Part shown: positions 55,633-64,000 of the stretch, in pieces
Layout: every line of letters begins with the position of its first letter
How positions within the stretch are numbered: the stretch's first letter is position 1
Made by a program: the position numbers and the translations under genes
Notes under the pieces: generated by a model
The model's input: only the letters and a program-made list of their open reading frames with translations
What the model was told of the DNA's origin: nothing
The model's database searches: none
NCBI GenBank assembly: GCA_027488815.1
Contig: JAIYAX010000011.1
Span: 57,161-121,160 of the forward strand
Direction of reading: 5' to 3'
Length of the DNA stretch: 64,000 bases
Source: Cytophagaceae bacterium
Lineage (GTDB): Bacteria > Bacteroidota > Bacteroidia > Cytophagales > JAIYAX01

Positions 55633-57637
55633 GCAGGTTCATAAGCGCTGACAAGGTATGCACGGGTTGAAGGCAAGCTCCCTGAGTGCATAGGTAGTAA
55701 GTAGGTTTCCCCTGAATTGGGCCTTTATGGGCAGCAGGCCCAGCTAATTGCTCTTCACGATATGGAAAAAGGCTGAGTTGAGGCCAATACTGTTGGAACA
55801 AAGCGAACTCTTCCTCTTTTTGCAGGCCGGCAAAGACAAGCTCATACGCAGGTAAAAAAGCCGAAGCATGCACTGTACCCCAATAAGACATGTATCTGGG
55901 CTCAGCCTGTATCAGATGAGCGACGGCTTGAACCATGTGGGTAGCCTTATCGATATAGCTTTGCCGGGAAGTACATCTGCCATACCTCAGGAGCGCATTG
56001 GCCATCAATGCGTTGGCCGAAGGAATGACGTTGTCAAACAACTCTTTCTTATTGGTAATGAGCTCAGTAGACCTCTCTGAATAATGAAAAAATCCATCTT
56101 CAGGGTCATAAAACTGTTCCTCTACAAATCGTATGGTTTTTTCTGCTTCAAAAAGGAGAGAAGGTTCTCCACTTAGTTCATACAGATCGAGGCAAGCGAG
56201 CAGAAAAGTAGCATAATCCTCCAGAAAAGCTTTGACGGGTTCAGCTGATGGCCTTAGCGTGCGGTACAAGGCTCCATTCAAGGCTTTATACTCCTTCAAC
56301 AGGGTGGCAAAGGCCTTCTGAGCCATTTGTAAATAAGCAGGATCAGCAAAGGCCTTATAGGCTTCACAAAGTCCTGAAATGGTAAGAGCATTCCAACTAA
56401 GCAATAACTTATGATCGAGACCCGGTCTAACTCTATTTTCCCTTGCCTGCATGATGGCCTGCCGGGCATGATCCAGCTTTTGATCAAAGTCCATAATGCC
56501 TTTCTGTGCAGCAAAAACCTCGGCCCTGACTTTAGGAAAAAGAATATTGTTGCCTTGCTCCCAATTCCCTTTGGCTTCACATCTGAAGTATTCAACAAAA
56601 AGAGCTGTGTCCTCTCCCCAAATCCGATCTAACTCTTCAAAACTGAACACATAGAATTTTCCCTCGACACCTTCTGAGTCAGCATCTAAAGAACTGTAGA
56701 ACAGCCCATTGGGTGCCATCAATTCACGAACCAAAAACCCTATGCTCTGTCGTACTACCTTTTCGTAGAGGGGGTCTTTGTAGTTGCGAAAAGCTTTGCT
56801 GTACAGGCTGATGAGTTGGGCATTGTCGTACAACATTTTCTCAAAATGAGGGATTTGCCAGGCAGAATCAACTGCATATCGGGAGAATCCCCCTCCTGCC
56901 TGATCGTAGATGCCACCCAGCGCCATTTTCTCCAGAGTTAATCGGATGATCTCATCAGCTTTAGGCTCAGCCAGATAATGGGAACAAAGCAGCATGTATT
57001 CATATATGCAGGGCATCGGAAATTTGGGTGCCGTACCAAGCCCACCATCAAGGGTATCCAACTGATCATGCAACAAACGGACACTATTCAGCATCAATTC
57101 CTTTTCCTCCAGTTCGGTTCGAGCACTCCCCACCTGGTACTTCTCCAACTCCGAACGCTGCAAGGCTTTGGTCAACTGATCTGCACTTTGCATCACCTGA
57201 TCATGTTCATTTTTCAAGGCTAATTGAACACCTTCCAGCACCTGCATCCATTGTGACTTGGGGAAATACGTTCCACCATAAAAAGGTCTGCCATCGGGTA
57301 GCAGAAAAACATTCAAAGGCCAACCTCCTCTCATCCCCATTGCCTGCACAGCATCCATGTACACCTGATCCACGTCAGGTCGCTCTTCACGGTCAACCTT
57401 GATGTTAATGTAATACTTGTTCTGAAGAGCCGCAACCTCTTCATCTTCAAAGCATTCGTGCTCCATGACATGACACCAGTGGCAGGCAGAATAACCAATG
57501 CTGAGCAGAATTACCTTGTTTTCCTGTTTCGATCTTTCCAATGCCTCTGCGCCCCAGGGCAGCCAATGGACGGGGTTGTAGGCATGCTGTTGCAAATAAG
57601 GGCTATTCTCATGGATGAGTGCATTCGCCTGTTGCAT
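55595..57637 (-). CDS. DUF255 thioredoxin-domain protein (YyaL/SPATA20 family)
   Basis: A 680-residue protein. The N-terminal thioredoxin-like domain holds [17 protein letters not shown], a CxxC-type motif (CHWC), and [14 protein letters not shown]. The rest is a six-hairpin-like alpha/alpha toroid ([17 protein letters not shown]). The family is conserved from bacteria to humans, and its enzymatic role is not firmly set. It has no signal peptide and is the second gene after the GSCFA gene with three bases between. Confidence 0.9.
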   Translation of the reverse strand: MQQANALIHENSPYLQQHAYNPVHWLPWGAEALERSKQENKVILLSIGYSACHWCHVMEHECFEDEEVAALQNKYYINIKVDREERPDVDQVYMDAVQAMGMRGGWPLNVFLLPDGRPFYGGTYFPKSQWMQVLEGVQLALKNEHDQVMQSADQLTKALQRSELEKYQVGSARTELEEKELMLNSVRLLHDQLDTLDGGLGTAPKFPMPCIYEYMLLCSHYLAEPKADEIIRLTLEKMALGGIYDQAGGGFSRYAVDSAWQIPHFEKMLYDNAQLISLYSKAFRNYKDPLYEKVVRQSIGFLVRELMAPNGLFYSSLDADSEGVEGKFYVFSFEELDRIWGEDTALFVEYFRCEAKGNWEQGNNILFPKVRAEVFAAQKGIMDFDQKLDHARQAIMQARENRVRPGLDHKLLLSWNALTISGLCEAYKAFADPAYLQMAQKAFATLLKEYKALNGALYRTLRPSAEPVKAFLEDYATFLLACLDLYELSGEPSLLFEAEKTIRFVEEQFYDPEDGFFHYSERSTELITNKKELFDNVIPSANALMANALLRYGRCTSRQSYIDKATHMVQAVAHLIQAEPRYMSYWGTVHASAFLPAYELVFAGLQKEEEFALFQQYWPQLSLFPYREEQLAGPAAHKGPIQGKPTYYLCTQGACLQPVHTLSALMNLLAQNSAGNSSLE

Positions 57638-57640
57638 GGT

Positions 57641-58615
57641 TTATGGGGCTAATTTTTCGAGGGCAATCCGTTCTTCCTCCACCGGCAATTTACTGGAGAT
57701 CGACTTTAAATCCGTTCTCAGTTGCTGTAAAAACTGCAGATAGCTTTCCGTTCCGGGAAATCTGGGGCGATGGTCTAACCTCATTTTGATGCCCATCCAT
57801 TCCTCAATCAACTCTTGAGTTGACGAACTAAAAAAGCAGGATGAGAAATGGCTTGCAATATAGGCCACAGCCCTTTGGGAAGGATGTATAAGATCATCAG
57901 CATAATATCTATAATCTCTCAGATCGTCCACCATCAGCTCATAAGCCGGGTAATAATGCACAAAGTCGCTCTCCCTGCTTAATTCGTCACAAAGCACTCT
58001 TAGCATCGATTTACTGAGTTGATTGTCTTCCATGCCATCCTTGACATGCCTTACCGGACTTACCGTTAGGATCACATGAGCCTCAGGCCGAGTAAGATGC
58101 CATTGACGAAGGAAGCTACTGAAGCCAGATTTCATGTCGCTTATGGAGCTGAGGGTTTTTCTGAACTGTTTTGCCGGAAGTTTATGGCAATTGGCTACTA
58201 CATGAGGTGTTTCACCAAGCTCATAGGCCCATGAGGTTCCCAAAGTGATCATCAAAATGTCAGCTTGCATTAGTGCGCTTTGGAGGCCTGAAAGCACTTC
58301 TTCCTTAAGCTTGTGATGCTGTAGAGGGTCAGGATGGGAGAACTTTGAATGGAAATTGACATCCTGAAAAAGTCCCTGATGCTCAAAAGTGAATGACCGG
58401 GGATCGTAACTTCCTTTAAGTGCATGATTAAGCAGATATACCAAAGCCAGCGGATGGTAGATGCTTCCTGTCGGGTTCACGTCTACCTTGAACTTGCGGT
58501 CGTAAAGCCAAAGACCCAGTTCGTCTGCAAAGCATGAGCCTAGGGTAAGTAATTGGTGAGGATGGACAATTTGAAAAGGGTAAGGCCTTGGCCCAAGAGC
58601 GGTTCGATCAAGCAC
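57641..58615 (-). CDS. GSCFA-domain protein
   Basis: A 324-residue protein whose N-terminus carries the eponymous LLTLGSCFADELGLWLYDRK, followed by the IYHPLALVYLLNHAL segment. GSCFA proteins are related to SGNH/GDSL hydrolases, and the conserved Gly-Ser could hold the nucleophile. It starts at GTG. It probably acts on surface glycan or lipid, but this is inference. It leads the minus-strand unit GSCFA-DUF255-priA-clC. Confidence 0.85.
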   Translation of the reverse strand: MLDRTALGPRPYPFQIVHPHQLLTLGSCFADELGLWLYDRKFKVDVNPTGSIYHPLALVYLLNHALKGSYDPRSFTFEHQGLFQDVNFHSKFSHPDPLQHHKLKEEVLSGLQSALMQADILMITLGTSWAYELGETPHVVANCHKLPAKQFRKTLSSISDMKSGFSSFLRQWHLTRPEAHVILTVSPVRHVKDGMEDNQLSKSMLRVLCDELSRESDFVHYYPAYELMVDDLRDYRYYADDLIHPSQRAVAYIASHFSSCFFSSSTQELIEEWMGIKMRLDHRPRFPGTESYLQFLQQLRTDLKSISSKLPVEEERIALEKLAP

Positions 58616-58851
58616 GACACAAGATAGAAAGCTTAGTCAAGAACTAAAAAAATGGAAAGCTGCTTTTCAAATTGGATCAGCATCCTGTCTATGCCTTTCC
58701 AATTTAAACATGACTACAATAAAAAAGTCATTTTATGATGGCATGACATCAGTAATCAAAAGAAAAGACCAGTAGACTTCAGCTCAAAACAAAGGCTTTA
58801 CAGATTCTACTACTATGCTGGGATCAATTTCACCCTTCAAAAGTTCAGCGG

Positions 58852-61800
58852 CTACTCCTTCACTACTTTGCGCACATAGGTTTGGCCCTTGAGGGTGATT
58901 TTCACAAGGTACATTCCGCTGGCCAGGTCATTCGTGAAGCAACTGGCTTCACTTGCCTCACTAAGGCCAGATAAGTGCACTACTCCCCTCAAATCCATGA
59001 TTTGATAATTGAACGGGCTTTGGGCTGTGATCCTTAGTTCGTTTTGGAAAGGTATTGGGAATACTGACCAATCAGTTAATGAATTTGCTGAACTGGTCTC
59101 CAAGCCCGTTACGATAAAGTTAATCGCATTTGAAATGCCAATGCAGCCCTGTGGACTGGTTACTCTTAAGGTGTATAACCCTGATTGGGTAGGTAAAAAA
59201 TTCAAACTCGTAGCTCCAGTCACAATCGCTCCATTAAGTAACCACTGGTAACTACCTGGAAGTGAATTTGCTTTCAACGTGTCTCCAACCTGCAGAATGT
59301 TGACAATAGGCAAGGAATTGACCAAAACCGTGACGGAAGTTCTCGTGCTGCTTTCACAACCTGCTACACTGACAGAAGCGACATGGTAGGTAGTGGTGGT
59401 GGTTAGTGATGGAGTGATATAGCTCGCTACTCCATTACCTCCAGCCAAAGGACTGCCTCCCGTGCTGGCTGCATAGAAGCGGTAGTTCGCTCCGCCTGCC
59501 GTTGGGGTAATGGTGGCGGTAGTACCTGAACAGATCGCTGCCGGAGCAGGGGCTGTGGGAGCAGAAGGTAGCGGATTGACAGTTACCGTCACCGCTGTTC
59601 TCGTGCTGCTTTCACAACCTGCTACACTTACCGAAGCTACATGATAAGTGGTGTTGGTTGTCAAGGTTGGTGTGGTATAGCTCGCTATTCCATTACCTCC
59701 TGTTAATGGACTGCCTCCCGTGCTGGCTGCATAGAAGCGGTAGTTCGCTCCGCCTCCAGTTGGGGTAATGGTGGCGGTAGTACCTGAACAGATCGCTGCC
59801 GGAGCAGGGGCTGTGGGAGCAGAAGGTAGCGGGTTGACTGTTACCGTTACGGCTGTTCTCGTGCTGCTCTCACAACCTGCTGCACTTACCGAGGCGACAT
59901 GATAGGTCGTAGTGCTGCTGAGGGTTGGGGTGGTAAAGCTAGCTACACCATTCCCTCCTGCCAAAGGACTGCCACCTGTGGAGGCTGCATAGAAACGGTA
60001 GTTAGCTCCGCCTGCCGAAGGGGTTATTGCTGCTGTGTTTCCTGCACAAATGGCAGCTTGAGCTGAAACTGTGGGTGCAGAAGGGAGTGGGTTCACTGTC
60101 ACCGTAACCACTGTACGTGTATTGCTCTCACAACCTGCTGAATTTACCGAGGCCACGTGGTAGAATGTGTTACTACTCAAAGTGGATGTGGTAAAGCTGG
60201 CCACTCCATTGCCGCCTGCCAGAGGACTTCCCCCTGAGGAAGCCGCATAGAAGCGGTAGTTCACTCCGCCTGCCGAAGGGGTGATTGTTGCTGTGTTTCC
60301 TGAACAAATGGCAGCAGGAGTTGAAACGGTGGGTGCCAAGGGTAACTGGTTGACCATTACAGTTACCGAGGTACGAGTGCTGCTTTCACAGCCTGCTGAA
60401 TTTACTGAGGCCACGTGATAGATGGTGGTGCTGCTCAAAATGGGTGTGGTAAAGCTGGCCACTCCATTGCCTCCTGCCAGAGGACTGCCTCCTGTAGAAG
60501 CCACATAAAAGCGGTAATTCGCACCACCTGCTGTAGGGGTGATTGTAGCTGTATTCCCTGCACAAATTGGGGCGGGAGCCGGAACTATGGGGGCAGGAGG
60601 TAACGGATTGACAGTTACTGTTATAGTAGTTCTCGTGCTACTCTCACAGCCTTGAGCACTTACTGAGGCCACATGATAGGTGGTGGTGCTGCTCAAAGTG
60701 GGTGTGGTAAAGCTGGCCACTCCATTGCCTCCTGCCAGAGGACTGCCTCCTGTAGAAGCCACATAAAAGCGGTAATTCGCACCACCTGCTGTAGGGGTGA
60801 TTGTAGCTGTATTCCCAGTACAAATAGCTGACGGGGTCGGAGTTGTGGGGGCTGAAGGCAAGGGATTGACAGTTACAGTAACAGAAGTTCTGGTGTTACT
60901 CTCGCATCCTTGCGCAGACACAGAGGCTATGTGGAATGTAGTGGTATTTGGGAGTATAGGTGTTATAAAGCTGCTAACAAGATTACCCCCAGGTAATGGA
61001 TTTCCCCCTGTAGAAGTTGCGTAGAAGCGATAGTTCACTCCCCCTGAAATAGGGGTGATCGTGTTAGAAGTTCCTGCACAAATAGCTGCCAAAGCCTGTA
61101 CTGTAGGGGCTAAAGGTAAGGTTAAGCATTCTGGAGAAAATATACGAGCAATCCGGCTTCGAGATGTGCCATCGAAATTTAAGAAATCTCCACTGATAAC
61201 CAACTTATTATCAGGTTGAAGGGCAAGGGAATTAACAATACTACTCGCCCCTAAGCTGGGACCAAAAGTAATATCTAAGCTGCCATCTGAATTAAGACGA
61301 GCTATCCGATTACTTGAAGTACCATTGTAGCTTGTGAATTCCCCACCTATGAGCACCTTGTTGTCTTGTTGAATAGTTAATGTCCAGACAGTACCATTCG
61401 CCCCTGTTCCTGGGTTGAACGTTGAATCAAGGCTTCCATCAGCATTTAAACGTACAATTCGGTTGCGGGGAATACCATTATAACTACTGAATTGTCCCCC
61501 TATGAGTATCTTTCCATTAGGTTGAAGAGAAAGATTTCTCACAACTGGAGAAATTGGACCATCAATACCTGTACCAGGATTAAAGGTGGCATCTAGAGTC
61601 CCATTTACATTTAGGCGACAAACAGAGTTGCGAGCTGTGCCATTATAGCTAGTGAAATCACCCCCAATGAGTACTTTCCCATCGGACTGGAGTAAAAGCG
61701 AATAGATAACTGGAGAATTTGGCCCATTTACCCCTGTTCCAGGGTTGAATGTGACATCTAGGCTTCCATCTGAATTCAAGCAAGCTACATGATTGCGGAT

Positions 61801-63438
61801 AGTTCCGTTATAGCTGGTGAACCAACCCCCGACAAGTACTTTTCCATCTGGTCGAAGAGCAAATGACCAGACTATGCTATTTGCCCCTGTTCCCGGGTTG
61901 AAGGTTGAGTCAATAGTGCCATCCGCATTCAATCTTGCGATACGGTTTCGAGAAATGCCATTAAAACTTGTAAAATTTCCTCCAATAAGTACTTTACCAT
62001 CAGGTTGAAGGGCCATAGAAAAAATCGTATTGTTTACTCCTATGCCAGAGTCAAACGTAGAATCTAAGCTGCCGTCCATATTCAGTCGAGCGATACGGTT
62101 ACGGAATTTGCCATTGGCAAAACTAAATTCACCTCCTATTAATACCATGCCATTTGGTTGACGAATAAGGGCAAAAATCCTACCGCTCGCTCCAGAGCTG
62201 GGATTGAATGTTTCATCAATATCACCATTCGAATTTAGGCGTGCAAATCGATTGCTTGAATTGTCATTATAACTTGTAAAATTACCTCCAATAAAGACCT
62301 TACCATCGGGTTGCAAAGTGAGGGAATAAATAAAAGGAAATGATACCCCACCAATACCCGTATTGGAGTAGAAGCTGCTATCTAAGCTACCATCTGAGTT
62401 CAAACGGGTGAGACATTTTTTAGGAATATTATTATAACTAAGGAATTCACCTCCAATTATTATTTTGTTATCAGGCTGAAGAGCCAGAGTCCTTATAATA
62501 CCGTCCGCCCCTATACCAGGGTCGAATGTTAAGTCTAGGCTTCCATCAGCATTCAATCGGGCTATCCGATTACGTGGGGTGCCATTATAATTGCTAAAAA
62601 AGCCTAAAACAAGCATTTTACCATCAGGTTGTAACACTATAGATTCAACTATTCCGTTAGCCCCATTTCCTATATTAAACGTGGTATCTAGACTACCATT
62701 GAGGTTCAATCGGGCTAAACTATTTCGTGTGACACCGTTGTACCTTGTAAAATCTCCACCAATGAGAATTTTACCATTTGATTGAAGCGCAATACATCTG
62801 ACCACATCATTTGCTCCTGAGTCAGGATTAAATGATAAATCAATGCTGCCATCCGGATTAATTCTAGCAGTTCGAATGCGTGATGTGCCATTGTAACTTG
62901 TGAAATTGCCTACTATAAGTACCTTCCCATCGGATTGAATAGCGATAGAGTTGACTGAGTTATTTACACCGATAGAGGTATTGAATGTGGCATCTAAACT
63001 ACCATTTGCATTCAAGCGAGCTATTCTGTTTGAGGGAGAACCATTATAACTATTGAAAAAACCCCCAATTAAAACCTTGCCATCAGGTTGAAGGGCAAGA
63101 GAATTTACCCAATTATTTGCACCTATGCCTGGGTTGAAGGTGTCGTCTAGGCTACCATTTGGGTTAAGACGTGCAATTCGATTTCGTGCTTTACCATTGT
63201 AAAAAGTGAAATCTCCTCCGATCAATACCTTGCCGTCAGTTTGACGAACTGATACATTGATTTCAAAATTCGCACCTTCACCGGGCACAGGGTTCGCAGG
63301 ATCAGTAAAGAAACTATGGGGTCTTCCGAAATTAAAAGTAGTATCCAACTCCCCCGGCTGGGAGAATTGGGCTTGGGCGGTAAAGCACAACAAGATGCAA
63401 TGGCTGAGCAGGATGAATAAAGTTTGGGGTTTCATCAT
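58852..63438 (-). CDS. Giant T9SS surface protein: 14 delta-60 repeats and 7 Ig-like repeats
   Basis: A 1528-residue protein with a signal peptide (LFILLSHCILLCFTAQAQ) and the paralogue N-terminus FSQPGELDTTFNFG. Fourteen delta-60 repeats (core LQPDGKVLIGGNFTSYNG) fill residues ~50-775, about twice the number in the short paralogue at 43837. Seven 86-residue Ig-like units follow, each with two cysteines (ICSG and GCES). A last module without a second copy precedes the sorting domain (SVFPIPFQNELRI to YVRKVVKE). It should be exported by type IX secretion to the cell surface, where it may act in adhesion. No enzyme motif is seen. Confidence 0.9.
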   Translation of the reverse strand: MMKPQTLFILLSHCILLCFTAQAQFSQPGELDTTFNFGRPHSFFTDPANPVPGEGANFEINVSVRQTDGKVLIGGDFTFYNGKARNRIARLNPNGSLDDTFNPGIGANNWVNSLALQPDGKVLIGGFFNSYNGSPSNRIARLNANGSLDATFNTSIGVNNSVNSIAIQSDGKVLIVGNFTSYNGTSRIRTARINPDGSIDLSFNPDSGANDVVRCIALQSNGKILIGGDFTRYNGVTRNSLARLNLNGSLDTTFNIGNGANGIVESIVLQPDGKMLVLGFFSNYNGTPRNRIARLNADGSLDLTFDPGIGADGIIRTLALQPDNKIIIGGEFLSYNNIPKKCLTRLNSDGSLDSSFYSNTGIGGVSFPFIYSLTLQPDGKVFIGGNFTSYNDNSSNRFARLNSNGDIDETFNPSSGASGRIFALIRQPNGMVLIGGEFSFANGKFRNRIARLNMDGSLDSTFDSGIGVNNTIFSMALQPDGKVLIGGNFTSFNGISRNRIARLNADGTIDSTFNPGTGANSIVWSFALRPDGKVLVGGWFTSYNGTIRNHVACLNSDGSLDVTFNPGTGVNGPNSPVIYSLLLQSDGKVLIGGDFTSYNGTARNSVCRLNVNGTLDATFNPGTGIDGPISPVVRNLSLQPNGKILIGGQFSSYNGIPRNRIVRLNADGSLDSTFNPGTGANGTVWTLTIQQDNKVLIGGEFTSYNGTSSNRIARLNSDGSLDITFGPSLGASSIVNSLALQPDNKLVISGDFLNFDGTSRSRIARIFSPECLTLPLAPTVQALAAICAGTSNTITPISGGVNYRFYATSTGGNPLPGGNLVSSFITPILPNTTTFHIASVSAQGCESNTRTSVTVTVNPLPSAPTTPTPSAICTGNTATITPTAGGANYRFYVASTGGSPLAGGNGVASFTTPTLSSTTTYHVASVSAQGCESSTRTTITVTVNPLPPAPIVPAPAPICAGNTATITPTAGGANYRFYVASTGGSPLAGGNGVASFTTPILSSTTIYHVASVNSAGCESSTRTSVTVMVNQLPLAPTVSTPAAICSGNTATITPSAGGVNYRFYAASSGGSPLAGGNGVASFTTSTLSSNTFYHVASVNSAGCESNTRTVVTVTVNPLPSAPTVSAQAAICAGNTAAITPSAGGANYRFYAASTGGSPLAGGNGVASFTTPTLSSTTTYHVASVSAAGCESSTRTAVTVTVNPLPSAPTAPAPAAICSGTTATITPTGGGANYRFYAASTGGSPLTGGNGIASYTTPTLTTNTTYHVASVSVAGCESSTRTAVTVTVNPLPSAPTAPAPAAICSGTTATITPTAGGANYRFYAASTGGSPLAGGNGVASYITPSLTTTTTYHVASVSVAGCESSTRTSVTVLVNSLPIVNILQVGDTLKANSLPGSYQWLLNGAIVTGATSLNFLPTQSGLYTLRVTSPQGCIGISNAINFIVTGLETSSANSLTDWSVFPIPFQNELRITAQSPFNYQIMDLRGVVHLSGLSEASEASCFTNDLASGMYLVKITLKGQTYVRKVVKE
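59010..59205. repeat. 196-base block shared with the edge paralogue (copy 1)
   Basis: Bases 59010-59205 and 63805-64000 match at 193 of 196 positions, without gaps (I count three substitutions). The block encodes the module just before the sorting domain of both surface proteins. The flanking ~158 bases toward the stop match far less well. Confidence 0.92.
59340..61133 (-). repeat. Seven 86-codon tandem Ig-like repeats
   Basis: Within the large surface protein, seven units of 258 bases (86 residues) repeat from residue ~768 to ~1367. Marker blocks such as GGANYRFYAASTGGSPLAGG and AGCESSTRT followed by TVNPLPSAPT recur at fixed spacing. The two units nearest the C-terminus are almost identical in DNA (for example gcatagaagcggtagttcgc at 59470s and again 258 bases on), while the N-terminal unit is more divergent. 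This shows recent expansion at one end. Confidence 0.9.
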
Positions 63439-63456
63439 TATAGGTCACAAATGAAT

Positions 63457-63487
63457 CAAAAGTAAAGATTTGCATCAATCATATCAA
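63457..63487 (-). promoter_or_regulatory. Promoter of the giant surface protein gene
   Basis: On the minus strand TTG (63487-63485), 20 bases, then TACTTTTG (63464-63457) matches the Bacteroidota -33 / -7 arrangement with normal spacing. The ATG at 63438 follows 18 bases after the -7 box. Confidence 0.55.
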
Positions 63488-63646
63488 TACACCTAACTAG
63501 GAATTATAAATTAAATATATAACGCAATATTTACTCTTAGTTCTATTTTTTTAAGTACAAACCTTAACCTTAGGTCATTATAATGAAAACCCTAAAATCA
63601 TGTAACTTTCAATCCCAAACTTTAAACACTATCCTAAACATCCCTC

Positions 63647-64000
63647 CTACTCCTTCACCACTTTCCGCACATAGCTTTGACCATTTACCGTGATCTTCAG
63701 CATGTACATGCCAATGGCCAGGTTTTCCGTAAGGCAGGTGGCTTCGGTATTTTCGCTGAAACCCGATAGTTGCACTACACCCCTTAAATCCATGATTAGA
63801 TAACTGAACGGGCTTTGGGCTGTGATCCTTAGTTCGTTTTGAAAAGGTATTGGGAATACTGACCAATCAGTTAATGAATTTGCTGAGCTGGTCTCCAAGC
63901 CCGTTACGATAAAGTTAATCGCATTTGAAATGCCAATGCAGCCCTGTGGACTGGTTACTCTTAAGGTGTATAACCCTGATTGGGTAGGTACAAAATTCAA
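63647..64000 (-). CDS. C-terminus of a third T9SS surface protein (cut by window edge)
   Basis: The frame is open to the window edge, so the ATG in the track is not the true start. The visible 117 residues hold the same pre-CTD module as the 1528-residue protein (GLYTLRVTSPQGCIGISNAI) and a type IX sorting domain ending SYVRKVVKE. The first ~65 residues are virtually identical to the neighbour, while in the last 48 residues 34 match. The gene continues beyond the window. Its length and repeat content are unknown. Confidence 0.85.
   Translation of the reverse strand: MNFVPTQSGLYTLRVTSPQGCIGISNAINFIVTGLETSSANSLTDWSVFPIPFQNELRITAQSPFSYLIMDLRGVVQLSGFSENTEATCLTENLAIGMYMLKITVNGQSYVRKVVKE
63805..64000. 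repeat. 196-base block shared with the giant gene (copy 2)
   Basis: This is the second copy of the 59010-59205 block (193/196 identical). It runs to the window edge, so the true length of the shared segment is unknown and may extend further into repeats. Confidence 0.9.

Noticed and set aside
58616-58851. Short coding-like stretch just after the giant gene's stop (minus strand, ...ELLKGEIDPSIVVESVKPLF)
   Set aside because: It is about 25 codons, has no start of its own outside the upstream gene's other frame, and no match to any motif, so chance is likely.
60415-61024. Plus-strand ORFs antisense to the Ig-like repeats
   Set aside because: They arise from the repetitive sequence read backward and have no independent support.

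Overview
The window reads as a chromosomal segment of a Bacteroidota bacterium, most likely of the gliding Cytophagales type. The evidence is a gldC gene, three secreted proteins with type IX secretion C-terminal sorting domains, Bacteroidota gene orders (ftsX-DUF3098-uppP-truB-ribF; miaB-sigma54 activator-lptE-secG-groESL), an Lhr-type helicase and PdeM nuclease of the ligase-associated repair set, and several matches to the Bacteroidota -7 promoter element TAnnTTTG. I saw no tRNA, rRNA, CRISPR, prophage or intact insertion sequence. Most of the window is dense housekeeping DNA.

Layout. 1-5 kb: end of a TPR protein, a transhydrogenase-like flavoprotein overlapping a membrane adenylate cyclase gene, and small conserved genes. 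5-14 kb: thioredoxin, TerB-like protein, miaB, a sigma-54 activator, lptE, a TPR protein, secG, an unknown protein, groES-groEL. 14-16 kb: two AT-rich methyltransferase genes that look inserted. 16-20.5 kb: Lhr-like helicase and PdeM, separated by a universal stress protein and a small secreted protein. 20.5-25 kb: ECF sigma factor with a likely membrane partner, a Crp/Fnr regulator with a DUF2892 protein, a broken di-heme cytochrome c peroxidase, and a DUF2911 protein. 25-34 kb: ftsX to ribF, a two-subunit CoA transferase, a multispan membrane protein, an M48 lipoprotein and an unlisted 43-residue membrane protein. 33-43 kb: a secreted nuclease/phosphatase-fold protein, gldC, lpxB, a TlpA-like thioredoxin, a QueD-like gene, hldD-like epimerase, Ste24-like protease, MFS transporter, rpsF-rpsR-rplI, and a coiled-coil membrane protein.

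43-64 kb is the accessory part. A 138-base tandem repeat with strong inverted repeats lies between genes. Two complete delta-60 repeat proteins with type IX sorting domains (7 and 14 repeats) are paralogues, and the C-terminus of a third is at the right edge. The long one also has seven 86-residue Ig-like units and shares a nearly identical 196-base block with the third. Between them lie a methyltransferase-apaG pair, a ung/aldo-keto reductase/alkD-like operon, a UVR-motif coiled-coil protein, a coding remnant, a secreted beta-rich protein, and a clC-priA-DUF255-GSCFA operon.

Functional threads: envelope biogenesis (lptE, lpxB, hldD, uppP, secG), protein folding and redox, DNA repair (ung, alkD, PdeM, Lhr-like, priA), and type IX cargo whose repeats are being reshuffled by recombination. 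The strongest candidates for undescribed biology are the 7/14 delta-60 repeat relation with mosaic C-termini and the 138-base structured intergenic repeat.
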